Source: Cherax quadricarinatus
Lineage: Eukaryota; Arthropoda; Malacostraca; Decapoda; Parastacidae
Assembly (NCBI RefSeq): GCF_038502225.1
Contig: NC_091293.1
Location: forward strand, 6,333,467 to 6,397,466
DNA length: 64,000 bases
Direction: 5' to 3'
Part shown: positions 22,547 through 34,509 of the stretch, piece by piece
Layout of the letters: each line of letters begins with the position of its first letter
How positions within the stretch are numbered: the stretch's first letter is position 1
Notes under the pieces: generated by a model
Databases searched by the model: none
What the model was told of the DNA's origin: nothing
What the model saw: the letters and a program-made list of their open reading frames with translations, nothing else
Translations under genes and position numbers: made by a program

Positions 22547-23713
22547 ATGGCGCTGAGTATCCGACGTAGGGTGAACACTGTCGGCGTGGAGCTGCTTCGT
22601 GGGGCGATTTCCCCCTCTACGGCGCAGGTGTTACTTCCGGCAATCATCAGGGAAACGTACGGAGTGCAGGATGATGAGGTTTATGGTGTGGCCCTGAATG
22701 GGGCCTATCGTCTATTCGTCAAGTTAAATTCGACGGCTGTGTACGAGTCGTTAGTGACGAAATTTGAGCATGTGAGTATTGATGTAACTCCAGCTGTCAA
22801 AGTGCGACTCATAGACGTTTCTCGCCACTATACGTGGGTGAAGTTGCGCAATGTCCCCTTCGAGGCTGACGAGGAGGACTTACGGAAGGTGTTTGCAGCT
22901 TATGGTACCGTGCATCTGGCAACCCAAGGCAAGTGGGCGGCAGGTGCGTACGTGGGACGTCCGGAGGGTACATTCTCCCTCAAAATGACACTGAGGCACC
23001 CGATCCCGTCATACGTCGTGATGCCGGAGTTTAGGACCCAAATTCTAGTGGCGTATGCTGGGCAGCGTCGGACATGCAGGTTGTGTGGAGAGTATGACCA
23101 TATGGCGGCGACGTGTGGGAGGCAGTGGAGGGCGCCGGCGCAAACAGGTGGTGCACCAGTTACAGGTGTGGATGTCGTAGAGGAGAATTCCAAAGGAAAC
23201 CGAGGAGATGGCCGTCTGTGGAGTGAAATTGTAGAAGAGTCTCTTGTGGTGCATGATGGGCGGGGCACGAGTTGTGTGGAGCCGAAAATGGCCACTTTGC
23301 CGGTGACGGGGGAGGAAGTGCTCATTCAGCAGGAGGTGCAAGAGCTGGAGGAGGAGCTCGACGAGGTATTGAAAACTTTACCTTCTTCGGGCGAGGATAA
23401 TGGCTTGGTCCGTGAAATGGTGCCTGAGTTGAAAGGAGAGTGTGGCGGGACAGGCACGGGAAGGAAGGAGGACACCTGCAGGCACAGAGAGGAGTCACCG
23501 AGCTCTGTGCGACAGGTCACAGTAGAGGTTGATGTTCACTGTGAGGAATCTTCGGTAGACAGTATGGCGGTAGAGAGTGTTACGAGGAAGAGGGCGGCTG
23601 CGTCAGACTCAGATGATGTCCTGACGCCCGCGCAGAGGTCTGGGAGGAAGGATGTATATTCTCGTGACAGCCAGGATAAGAGGCATCGAAGAGGGGGGGA
23701 GGGTGGATGGTGA
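22547..23713 (+). CDS. Tx1-like LINE ORF1 protein, copy 2
   Basis: 388-residue intact frame. The start at 22547 (MALSIRRRVNTVGVELLRG) is chosen by alignment with copy 1; an upstream in-frame ATG exists at 22496. The RRM-like segment is YTWVKLRNVPFEADEEDLRK with FAAYGTV. The zinc knuckle is CRLCGEYDHMAATC at about 23079-23120. The acidic, Glu/Val-rich second half contains a run of Glu (QELEEELDEVLKTL) that may form a coiled coil. It would bind element RNA in the cytoplasm and nucleus as part of the retrotransposition particle. ORF2 starts 85 bases downstream. Confidence 0.75.
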   Translation: MALSIRRRVNTVGVELLRGAISPSTAQVLLPAIIRETYGVQDDEVYGVALNGAYRLFVKLNSTAVYESLVTKFEHVSIDVTPAVKVRLIDVSRHYTWVKLRNVPFEADEEDLRKVFAAYGTVHLATQGKWAAGAYVGRPEGTFSLKMTLRHPIPSYVVMPEFRTQILVAYAGQRRTCRLCGEYDHMAATCGRQWRAPAQTGGAPVTGVDVVEENSKGNRGDGRLWSEIVEESLVVHDGRGTSCVEPKMATLPVTGEEVLIQQEVQELEEELDEVLKTLPSSGEDNGLVREMVPELKGECGGTGTGRKEDTCRHREESPSSVRQVTVEVDVHCEESSVDSMAVESVTRKRAAASDSDDVLTPAQRSGRKDVYSRDSQDKRHRRGGEGGW

Positions 23714-23798
23714 CAAACCACATGTTGACCCTGGGGCAAGAGGCCCTGGGAAGGGTGAGAGGAGAAAGGGTTGGAAGCTTTAGAAAGGCCTTAAGTGC

Positions 23799-26700
23799 AT
23801 GACTGTGAATGTGAATGGACTGTGTACTGGTGTGAAGAGGGAATGTTTTCGTATGCTCTTACGTCGATACAGAGTGGACGTAGTCTTTCTACAGGAGCAT
23901 AATTTCAGGGAGGGTAGAGTGCTCGAGGTGGACGGGTATACGGTGTTGACCCTGCCATCGGCACGTTTGAAAGGTGGTGTGGGTTTATTGATAAAGGAGG
24001 CGAGCCCGTTTGTGTTGCAAAGACGTGAAGGGGGTGGGGGGGGAGGGTGTTGCGAGTGGATGGGTGGTGGATGGGGCAGAGGGTAACCTTTGTAAGTGTG
24101 TATGCACCAGCTGAAAATGATATGAAAGTCAAGAGGGATTTTGTGTGTGATGATCTAGTTTTTGCTTTCCGTGGTTTACCTGAAGTGGCCATCGTAGGTG
24201 GGGACTGGAATTGTGTGATCAGGAGAGCGGATGTGGAACCACGAGGGGCGGGGCATATGTTGACAGCATTACGCAATCTTTTGGTGGACGTTCAGTTGAG
24301 GGATGTGGTAGGTGGGGGAGCGTGGGAGGTGGAGCATACTTTCGTGAGGCTAGGTTACGCAGCTAGGTTAGACAGGTTGTATATATCTCATAAGGTATTG
24401 TCAACGTCTGTCCGTACTATTGAACTAGCTTTTTCAGATCATAGGGCGGTTGTCGCAGAAGTAGAGTGGGATTCTCTAGCTTGTATCTCTAGGGGATATT
24501 GGAAATTAAATACGAGTCTGTTGGAAGATGAGGAGGGGTTGGGGGGTTTTACGGAGCTGTGGGAGAGATTAACTGAGGAGGTACAAGGTGTGGGGGACGT
24601 GGTGACGTGGTGGGATGGTGTGGCTAAGGACCGGATTCGGCATTATTATGTGAGGGAGGGGAAAAGGATTAATTCTTTAAAATTTGGGTTGATTAATTAT
24701 TTGGAGGACAGGTTACGGGGTTGTTATGTAAAAGGGACAGTAGAGGGTGTCTATCCGATGGACGACATTATGATACTTAAAGAGCGGTTGCGAGAAATTC
24801 AGGAACGAGCGGTTCCAAGCGGTGAGAGTAATAGCGGGGGTGGAGGAGGTGTTATGGGGTGATAGGCCGTCTTCGTGTGTGTTGCGCAGACAAAAACAAC
24901 GTCGGCAGGCAACAACTATTCCATGTTTGGAGGTTCTTGAGTCGGTGGGAGGGTATAGGGCGGGTCAGGTTATCCACACTACGGATGGGATGGGGTTGTT
25001 TGCGGATCAGTGGTACGAAAAGTATTGGCGGGAGGAAGGGGTAGGATTAGGGGATTTAGAGAGGGTGTGTGGAAGTGTGCCATGTAGGTTAGGACACAGT
25101 GATAGGGAAGCTTTGGGGGGGGACATAACTGAGGGGGAAATATGGAGAGCTTTGAGTGCCATGCAAAAGGGCAAAGCACCGGGAATCGATGGACTGCCGG
25201 CGGAGTTTTATCAACAGCATTGGGAGTTAATAAAAGGTTTTTTGGTGAGGTTACTGAACTTGATGAAGGTAAGGGGAAGGTTGGGTGACAGACAGGCAAC
25301 AGCTGTAGTTGTTTTGGTACCGAAGGGTAAGGAACAGCGTTCGCTCAGGGACTATAGAACAATATCGTTGTTATGCACGGATTATAAGTTATTTGCAAAA
25401 ATTTTAGGAAATAGGATCAAGTGTGTTGTAGGGAGGGTTGTATCGGAAACCCAGTTTGGGTTGCCAGGTAGGTCTATGGGGGTGGGACATGGTCTTTTAA
25501 GGGATTTCGTGGAAGAAAAAGGGGGGGAAGGGGGGGGGGGTTTGGTTGCACTAGACTGGCAAGGAGCTTATGATAGGGTGGAGTGAGAGGCGTTGAGAGC
25601 TATCCTCAGGAAACAGGGCTATGGGGAAGAAATAGTGGGATGGGTAGAGGCGTTATATAGAGGGGCAATGGTGAGAGTACAGATTAATGGAAGATTAGGG
25701 GGGAGGATTGTAATGGGCAGAGGTCTTAGACAGGGGTGTCCTATGTCACAGCTTTTATTTGCGTGCATACAGGACCCCTTTTATAGAATGGTGGAGCGCC
25801 ATATGGGCGTTAGTGAAGGGGTTGGGGGGGTACTGAGGGCGTTTGGCCTGTTCTCATAGGGTATGTGGATGATACCACTGTATTGGTTAGAGAGGGGATG
25901 TCCATAAACGCCTTAGATGGAGTGGTCGACACGCTTGCATGTGCGACTGGTATGAGGATAAATTCGGAGAAGTCCATGGTTATGGGGTTAGGAACTTGGG
26001 GGGAGAGGGTCGAGTGGGGTAGTGCAGTCGTAAAGAAGCGGGTGATGTCATTAAAAATTTGTGGTCTAATCTATGCTGATGATCTTGAGGTTGCACGTGT
26101 TAATAATTCGGTCAGGTTGGTAGAAAAGATACTGGGTCGATTGGGAGCATTGCGGCCTTATCATTTGACCCTTGTGCAGCGTGCCATTGTAATTAACGTT
26201 TTATTGTATAGCAAGGTTTGGCATGTGGCTGCCGTGTTCCCTTTAACGGGGACGGCAATTGCAACTATACTTAGAGGGGTTTTTAAATTTTTGTGGGGTT
26301 CAGGTTGTGACTGGCTTAGAAGGGATGTAGTAATGTTACCTGTGCGTCAGGGGGGGTTGGGTTTAATGAACTTAAAGAGGAGGGTTAAATGTATCTTCAT
26401 TAAAAGGGAGGTGATGAGGGAGGGTGTGAGTGGGGGGGGTTGGTTAAGGTACACAATAAATTGAAACGCATGTTTTCTGGGATGGAGTTGAGGGAGTGTG
26501 AAACTATTTTGAGGGCAGTGGTGATGGTAAGGGATCTGGGTAAGGTAAAAATAAGTAGGCTGTGTAGGATGTCGGCGGAAAGGGTTGTGGCTCCGGTGGA
26601 GGGGATTTTCCCCATGTATGACTGGGGATGTATATGGAGAAGGTTTGGTAGGTTAAGGTTACAACCCCGTGGACGTGAGGTGATGTATCGGTTTTTGCAT

Positions 26701-27139
26701 GGGATTTTACCATCGGGAGTGGTCTTACGAGCTAGACGGGTGGTTGAGGGGGGGGGGGGTATGTGGAATATGTGGCGGGGAGGATTCTGCATTCCATGTA
26801 GTGTATTTTTGTGAGGGGTTGGGGAGCGTCAGGGGTTGGTTGAGCAGGGTGTTGCATAAGATAAGTGGTCAATACTTCTCTGTTCTGCGGGCATTGAGTC
26901 TTGATGTGGGGGGTATGGATGAAAGTATTATTAGGGCTGTGGGGTACATTATGGTAGATTATGTCTACATTATGTGGGGAATGAGGGGGAAAGGGGTAAG
27001 TGAGGTGAAGAGGAGGGTATTGGCTGTTACGTTTTATAAAACGTTGTGCCGTAATAGAGAACTTTATGGGAGGAGGTGGGAGCGGGATTTCTCTGAGGGA
27101 TATCGAGACCTTACATTAGAGGTTTTATTAAATTTGTAA
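23799..27139 (+). pseudogene. Tx1-like LINE ORF2, copy 2, frameshifted at G runs
   Basis: Domains in order: the APE endonuclease start MTVNVNGLCTGVKRE at 23799, VVFLQEHNF near 23880, GDWNCVIRR near 24200, FSDHRAVV near 24435; RT with KAPGIDGLPAEFY near 25175, YRTISLLCTDYKLFAKIL near 25350-25405, LDWQGAYDRVE ending at 25586, QGCPMSQLLFACIQDPFYR near 25735-25790, YVDDTTVLV near 25861; and a C-terminal zinc knuckle CGICGGEDSAFHVVYFC near 26765-26815. Frame changes fall near 24030-24060, 24835-24860, 25586 (TGA), 25855, 26430 and 26750. Most lie in or beside runs of 6-12 G. Otherwise the gene is full length. Confidence 0.82.
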
Positions 27140-27743
27140 TTGGGTGGGTGGGGCAGGGTAGGGATGGTACAATGTGTTATGTTGATGGGCTGTCAGGGGT
27201 GAAAACGGGGTCGCCTCCTGGTATGTAGCGGGTGAATGTGTATGAACTTGGGCGTATGATGTGTATTCATGGTTTGTGACGAGTATACTCTATATATGTG
27301 TTTGATTTTGCAGGGGGATTGTTCTATGTATGTTATTCATAGGCATGTTTTAGGTGCTTGTAGAGGTGTCAGTGTGTTGGATCCTTGTTTATTAATATAT
27401 TCTGTGTTTGATGAACATATTGTTTTTACCTTATTCTCAATCCATTACGTTAATTGTATTTAACGTATAAGGTGTCCTACTTTATAATTTACAACGGGAC
27501 AATATATGCATATTATGGTGTGTTTTGTTAATCATATAACAATGCAATTGGAATTAGTCGTTTATTGGTTATCATAGGTGTAGGGGTTTTCATGTATGGG
27601 TGAGGAGGGATATTTGTGTTATCTCAAGTTCATGTTTGTGTGGTTGTTAATGATTTAGTCTGTGTAAGACCTGTTTTTGTCTTTAACTTCTCTTGTATTG
27701 TATTGTTCTAAATAAAATATAAAAAAAAAAAAATGAATCGACG

Positions 27744-28064
27744 ACGAAAACATCCAAATATAACAAATACGATGTGTTATATTACATCTCAACAAATAAT
27801 GTAATCAATTACATGCAATATCATATATTACATGTAATAGGAAAACACATCTATACAAATACCAATGATTGGTATACAAGAATAAAAAGGGCAAAACTCT
27901 TAACGTTCTGCACATACAAAAATTTTACATTTTTATTAATGACATCATCACATTGGAGACATACATACAACATCGGAGACATACATACAACATTCACAAA
28001 CACACGACATTTACACACAAACGCAGCTGACCAGCCCGTAAGATTACCACTGAACAAACACAAA
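27744..28064 (-). other. Remainder of the copy 3 3' UTR
   Basis: A/T-rich, non-coding, with a short direct repeat (GGAGACATACATACAACAT) near 27956-27990. Continuous with 21461-22450 once copy 2 is removed. Confidence 0.55.
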
Positions 28065-28067
28065 TTA

Positions 28068-31004
28068 TCTCAAATCCTTTAACTCTAACGCTCTGTATGC
28101 AGACGGGAAATCTTTTTCCCATCTCCCCTCATATACCAACTGATTTTGACACTTAGTTCTAAGAATTGTTCCCGCTAAAACCCGGATTCTGCTAATACCT
28201 TCAACATGTCTCATAGCCCATGACACATAAATATAATCGGCTACGATATACGACACTGCACGTTGTACACAGATGTCAACCCCACCCATATCAAAACTCA
28301 ACGCCCTAAGTACCGACAAACCTCCCCCCCCCCTACCATTCGTAAAACCCTGCTTAACCACGCACATACTATACCTAAATTTTCACAGAAATAAGAACAT
28401 AAGAACATAAGAACGAAGGAACACTGCAGAAGGCCTACTGGCCCATGCGAGGCAGGTCCAAGTCTCCTACCGGCTTAAGCCAATGCACCCAACCTAGTCA
28501 GGTCAGGTCACATTGACTTAAGGGAGGAACACGGCAACCGACCTGGTAGCACAAGCTATCAAGTCTAGCTCACACCCACCCACATCTACTCATGTATTTA
28601 TCCAACCTATTTTTAAAGCTACACAACGTTCTGGCCTCTATAACGGTACTTGGGAGTTTGTTCCACTCATCCACAACTCTATTACCAAACCAGTACTTTC
28701 CTATATCCTTCCTGAATCTGAATTTTTCCAACTTAAAACCATTGCTGAGAGTCCTGTCTAGGCTAGATATTTTCAGCACACTATTTACATCCCCTTTATT
28801 TATTCCTGTCTTCCATTTATACACCTCAATCATATCCCCCCTAATTCTACGTCTTTCTAGAGAGTGCAGTTTCAGGGCCCTTAGTCTATCCTCATAGGGA
28901 AGGTTTCTGATACATGGGATCAACTTTGTCATCCTCCTTTGTACATTTTCCAGAGAATTTATATCCATTCCGTAATACGGTGACCAAAACTGTGCAGCAT
29001 AATCTAAATGAGGCCTAACCAAGGATGTATAGAGTTGAAGAACAACCTGAGGACTCCTATTATTTATGCTTTTTGATATGAAGCCAAGGATTCTATTAGC
29101 TTTATTGCGAACACTTATGCACTGTTGTCTTGGTTTCAGATTACTGCTAACCAGAACTCCTAAATCTTTTTCGCAATCCGTAATATTAAGATCTACATTA
29201 TTTAGTTTATATGTGGCATGGTTATTGTCCTGTCCAACATTTAGAACTTTGCATTTGTCTATATTAAACTGCATCTGCCACTTCTCCGACCACTGCATCA
29301 GTCTATTCAAATCTTCCTGGAGTGCTCGAATGTCCTCGTCAGAATGAATTCGACGGCCTATTTTGGTGTCATCGGCAAACTTGCCGATGTCGCTCTTTAT
29401 GCCCTCATCTATGTCGTTTATGTAGATTGTGAACAGCAGGGGGCCCAACACTGACCCCTGTGGAACACCGCTCGTGACACTTCCCCACTCTGATTTCTCC
29501 CCATTTATGCAAACTCTCTGCTGCCTATTTGTCAACCATGCCTCTATCCAGGAAAAAATTTCTCCTCCTATTCCATGTGCTTTAATTTTCCTCAATAGTC
29601 TCTGAAACGCTGATTCGTCCTCCCCGCACGCTGAACAACTCCGGTCCTCCTCTACACGCTGATTAGATCTACACCACCTTGGACGGCAGAATCCCGCGCA
29701 AAAATTTAAAAACCACTTCGCGTACTCGAGGAAGGAGACGTAACTGATGAACCCGCTTCCATATATCACACCACGCGTACATGGGGAACATTCCCTGAAC
29801 TCTCACCTCAACTTTCACCATACCCACTCTTTCCAAAGTTCTCAATTTAACGCTCCGCACGTCTTGCATGCACTGTAACACACGTAGCATCGTATCGCAC
29901 CTGATTACATCTGCCCGTCCCCACCACCTGCGCAGGTCACGATACATTTCTGTTAAACCACAATGCCTGCCACCCAGTCGGAGAAAACGACGTTTCACAT
30001 AACAAGCAATGACTCGGTCACTTAAAGGAACAAGACCTAACCCTCCTTGACGCATTGGTGTCTCTACCACTGCTCTTGTGAGCCAGTCGCACCCTGAGCC
30101 CCACAGAAATCTATAAACTCTATTTAAAAGATGTTTGATATCCCCCTGTATTAGTGGATACAGCGCAGCAACGTGCCAAACTTTACTATAAAGAAGAACA
30201 TTAATTACTATCGCTCGCTGGTGTAGGGTTAAATGTCGTGGCCTTAGACTATTTAAACGCCTCAAAACATTGTTTACCACCCTCCACGAATTACATGCCC
30301 TCGTCTCATCAACCTCTCTCATATACTGTATACCACATATGTTAACACAGTCAACCACCGTCCACGTCTCTATACCTACCTCCTCTCTCGCCCAATCTCC
30401 CAACTTCATAATCTTTGATTTTTCTTTGTTAACCTGCATTCCTGTTGCTCTACCAAATATATCTACAAGTCTTCCCACACAACTCAATTGCTCCCTCGTA
30501 CGTACTAGGACAGTTGTATCATCTACATAACCTACTATGGCAGATCGATCACTACCCGAACCCCACGACGAATCTACTCCCCGCCCACAAACTGTCCAAT
30601 AAAAAGGGTCCTGCATGCAAGCAAAGAGCATTTGAGACATAGGGCATCCCTGTCGAATGCCTCTATTCAATTTGACAAAGTCTCCTAACTTCCCATTGAT
30701 TTGTACTCTAAACCCAGCACCATTATACAAAGAGCGAGCCCACATGATGATCTCATTACCAAAGCCCTGCCATCTCATAAACTTCCACAGCACATCCCTT
30801 TCTACACTATCAAAAGCAGCTTGCCAGTCTAAAGCCAAAACACCACCCCCGCCCCTCGTTCCGCATTCCTCGACAAACTCCCTGATATTCCATGACCATC
30901 ATACATTGTCCTACCTGGCACCCCAAACTGACCCTTATGTATTACCTTGTCAAACACTTTCTTAATCTTATTCATTAAAAATTTTGCATATACTTTATAA
31001 TCAC
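28068..31004 (-). pseudogene. Tx1-like ORF2 remnant (RT and zinc C-terminus), split by a LINE
   Basis: Read from right to left: RT entry (YFCDYKVYAKFLMNKIKK, FGVPGRTMYDGHG; 30829-31014); a G-run frameshift near 30840; then a 389-codon stretch at 29669-30838 with LDWQAAFDSVERD, RQGCPMSQMLFACMQDPFY, GYVDDTTVLV near 30505-30535, and the connection domain (YRFLWGSGCDWLTRA). The zinc knuckle CSACGEDESAF is cut at about 29612 by the inserted CR1/L2-group fragment. The rest (FCENLG..., then 28065-28367) resumes on the far side at about 28388. The frame is otherwise better kept than in copies 1 and 2. It is missing the endonuclease because of 5' truncation. Confidence 0.8.
28389..29612 (-). mobile_element. 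CR1/L2-group LINE, 5'-truncated, inserted in Tx1-like copy 3
   Basis: Minus-strand element with the 3' terminal (TTCTTATG)n octamers at 28389-28412 and the block CACTGCAGAAGGCCTACTGGCCC. The coding region 28570-29612 runs from QRLLRKIKAHGIGGEI through [28 protein letters not shown] and ERRRIRGDMIEVYKWKTG to YMSRCGWV with no stop. It is a very recent copy, truncated just inside the RT. The Tx1-like reading frame enters it in frame (CSACGEDESAF then QRLLRK), so the 28570-29769 frame is an accidental fusion of two elements. Confidence 0.85.
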
Positions 31005-31015
31005 AAAAATACATG

Positions 31016-31763
31016 TATATTGTCAGCTGATAGTGTTTCCACCACAGTCAAGCATCTCGTAGTGTTACCAGTTACACTTCATGAACAAGCCATTGATTTT
31101 GCTCACAATAGTCCCATAGGAGGACATTTGGGTGTCAAGAAGACACTCGGTAAACTGGCAAAACATTTTACTTGGCCAAAGATGAAGGAAATAGTAGCTG
31201 ATCATGTGCGACGTTGCCACGTGTGTCAAGTGACAGGCAAGCCAGCGCACACTCCACCTACACTTCTCACTGTGTTTACTAGTAGCAAAGTTCAGTTCAT
31301 CTGGACTAGAGATTGTTCAGACTTGTTGAAAAGGTTGAAGCATCTGCTTTCCTCTGCCCCAGTGTTGAGTCCTAATTTCAATCTTCCCTTCTTTTTACAT
31401 ATAGATGCGAGTGGTTATGCAGTGGGCGCTGTGCTGCTCCAACAGTCAACATCCACTGACATTCTCCATCCTATATGTTACTATTCATCTAAGCTTAAAC
31501 GACACCAGAAAAATTATGCCACTATTGAGAAAGAGGCTCTAGCTCTTGTGGTGTCCTTGAAACATTCTGACGTGTATTTGGGCACTTCCCCATTTAAAAT
31601 TAACGTTTTTTCAGACCACAATCCACTCACTTATATTAACACTATGAAAAGTAAAAATGCTAGGATCATGAGGTGGGCCCTCAGAATCCAATCTTATTCT
31701 GTTAATATAAAACACATAAGTGGTCATTGTAATGTAATTGCTGACGCTCTGTCACGTCCTTAA
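31016..31763 (+). pseudogene. gypsy pol remnant: integrase HHCC, then RT end and RNase H
   Basis: Open frame continuing pol after the nested LINE. The first part is the integrase zinc-binding domain (H..GGHLGVKKT... and CHVCQ near 31220; HHCC pattern over 31090-31235). At about 31250-31290 it passes without a stop into the RT C-terminal connection (KVQFIWTRDC, APVLSPNFNLPF), then RNase H (HIDASGYAVGAVLLQQ, YYSSKL, NYATIEKEALALV, FSDHNPLTYI, ADALSRP). The integrase catalytic core and the RT palm are absent. An in-frame deletion inside a PR-IN-RT-RH polyprotein explains this best. Stop at 31761. The 31764-32372 stretch is non-coding 3' internal sequence. Confidence 0.82.
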
Positions 31764-32370
31764 TTATCAGTTACATTAAATTAACGTAATTTTATGCCCA
31801 AATACCTTTTGTTACTTGCTATGTCAAATTCAGTAGAGTAACTTAATCCCTCCAGCCCATATTAATTATATATACTCATGTCTAATTATTATATTTATAT
31901 ATTCACAGTAGTGATGTGATGTGAGTGAGGAGACAAGCTGTGTTGAGTGGGAAGTGTGGTGTGGGCGATGTACTGCGTGACGGGACACTGTCCTGCCGCA
32001 GACCCCCCCCCCCTCACTACACACCTTAAGCTGTTTCATACTCGGATGTCCATACTGCATAGCATTCCACAACCACTACTTAAGAGTGGAATGCATTCTC
32101 CTCTATTATGATCGAGCCTCATCGTGTCAGGCTCGTCTGCGCTATCCTGTCTCTACACTGATGTACATAACCACGAGTATGCAGAGATACGATACTGTGT
32201 ACTGCCCTAGTACTAGGGGCATAACTTATAGTGAAACAGACATTGTTAAATTATAGAAGTGCTTGGCACAAGAGTGACTCTGATTAATGTTTATATTAAT
32301 TTGTATTGATATGAGTAATCAGTAATAATGTGAAAGACATTAATGCAACTCCTAGTGCGACCGTTTGTCG

Positions 32371-32384
32371 TGTTGGGGGGGGGA
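32371..32384 (+). promoter_or_regulatory. Polypurine tract
   Basis: TGTTGGGGGGGGGA immediately upstream of the 3' LTR, the expected plus-strand primer site for gypsy elements. Confidence 0.75.
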
Positions 32385-33613
32385 TGTTGCAACCCCTGAA
32401 TGGGTTGCAATATATATAATGTATATTATGATTATGAATATAATGTATATTACCTTTTCATATAATTTTATACTGCTTATATTTGCGATAATAGCTAAAT
32501 CGTAAATATATTGCTTTATATTGCTATTTGACTTAGCTTCCTTTGGTTTGGTAGGATGTAACATATGTACTCACTTCAAGTCTTGATTGTCTAACTACTG
32601 TAATTTTTGCTCTTTGCTCGTTAAACTGCCGGCTTCTGTTTCTGAGCTGCAGCTGTACACGGAGCTATCACGTGATCGAGGGGGGGTGTCCTCACCTCGC
32701 CTGAAGTATTCAGTCTGGTCTAGACTCTCTTGGTGGTTGGACAGATTGTCTGTCTCATTATTCTTGTTAGTTCTGTAGAACTCTGTTCACAGAACATTGT
32801 ATAGACTTAGTGATTTTCGACGTTGTACTGAGGTTGTGGGTCGCATAAACACTCTGAGCAACTCAGGTCCTGAGCTGTAGCTTCTGACCTAACTTGTACT
32901 GGTATCTGTGTATTATCACAGTCGGGGATTTTCTTATGCTGAACTTAGATTCAGTAGTATGGGAGTTTTGTGACTTTTGTGGAGGATCTGCTGATGGTCC
33001 CTACTTAGTGTCGTTATATTATCTCCTTGTTCCTGATTCTGTGTCGCAGTTGCTTGTTATATTGCTATTGAGCTTAGCATTCTTTTTATTGTTCAAGCAG
33101 ACTGTTCTGATAGCCAGTTGGTCAAGAAGTTAGTTGATTTGAGGACTTTGTCAGTCACTTGTTTAAGTCTAGTCGAGTCTTGAGACATAGCGAACTACTT
33201 AGAGCACTTACACACATACACAAACTTACTTGTACATATTTGTAATATCTTATTAAATGTTAATGTACCCGACGGTACTTAAGAATTATAAATGTGATAT
33301 GTGCTTTCAGCACAATACTATTGTATACGAGAGAAGTGATTATTATTATTTTGATTACTGTGATTAATTTAATTTAATTTGATAATATACCTCTAGAATT
33401 AATAAATTTATTAAATTTTAATTTCTCTAGTTAGTAGCCTACCAATTGTAATCCTGAAGCACTATTGAATCATACTGAATTCTAATGGATAATTGGACAA
33501 GGATACTGACTACTTGTTACGAAAACCCAGTAACAGGCTGGATGCTAGAAGGGCAGTCCTTTCTAGTATTCACTGGAGATTTCTAAGCTTTTAGAATCGT
33601 GTTTTTTGTAACA
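32385..33613 (+). repeat. 3' LTR
   Basis: 1,229 bp, near-identical to 17657-18887. Visible differences include a small deletion at ACATATGTACTC (versus ACATATTATGTGCTC) and scattered substitutions such as GAAATTTCTCAGC versus GAGATTTCTAAGC close to the end. Confidence 0.9.
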
Positions 33614-33618
33614 TTTAT
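33614..33618. repeat. 5-bp target-site duplication, right
   Basis: TTTAT, matching 17652-17656. Confidence 0.85.
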
Positions 33619-34489
<871 letters not shown>

Positions 34490-34509
34490 ATAAGATCACA
34501 GTAAACAGG

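Larger units (their letters stand above)
22463..27731 (+). mobile_element. Tx1-like LINE copy 2 (full length), inserted in copy 3
   Basis: Bounded by the 12-bp direct repeat AATGAATCGACG at 22451-22462 and 27732-27743, the second copy directly after the A tail. It contains 5' UTR, ORF1 (22547-23713), ORF2 (23799-27139) and a ~590-bp 3' UTR ending in AATAAAATATAAAAAAAAAAAA. Its 5' end is present, so reverse transcription ran to completion. It is diverged from copy 1 in both ORFs (different subfamily), so the two are not duplicates of one another. Confidence 0.88.
21449..31004 (-). mobile_element. Tx1-like LINE copy 3, minus strand, 5'-truncated, itself interrupted
   Basis: The 3' end is the poly-T at 21449-21459 followed by TATATTTTATTT, the complement of the Tx1-like terminus. 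AAAAATACATG occurs at 21438-21448 and again at 31005-31015, a clean 11-bp target duplication in the gypsy pol gene. The ORF2 remains (28068-31004) begin in the RT fingers, so the copy is 5'-truncated. Its long 3' UTR (21461-22462 and 27744-28064) hosts Tx1-like copy 2, and its zinc-knuckle coding region hosts a CR1/L2-group fragment. Removing it reconnects the pol reading frame without a stop. Confidence 0.85.
17657..33613 (+). mobile_element. Ty3/gypsy LTR retrotransposon (Gmr1-like), with nested insertions
   Basis: Both LTRs begin TGTTGCAACC and end TTTTTTGTAACA. The 5-bp direct repeat TTTAT lies immediately outside (17652-17656 and 33614-33618), as expected of integrase-made target duplications. 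A primer-binding site follows the 5' LTR and a polypurine tract precedes the 3' LTR. Internal coding remains are gag with a CCHC knuckle, protease, the integrase zinc-binding domain and RT-end/RNase H, in that order. Integrase before RNase H matches the Gmr1 group rather than ordinary gypsy elements. About 9.6 kb of the interior (21449-31015) is later insertions, leaving about 6.4 kb of the element's own sequence. Frameshifts and an internal deletion make it non-autonomous. Confidence 0.9.

Noticed and set aside
28570..29769. 399-codon frame that looks like a single RT gene
   Set aside because: It is an accidental fusion. The first residues belong to Tx1-like copy 3 (zinc knuckle, other frame remnants) and the rest to an inserted CR1/L2-group LINE.
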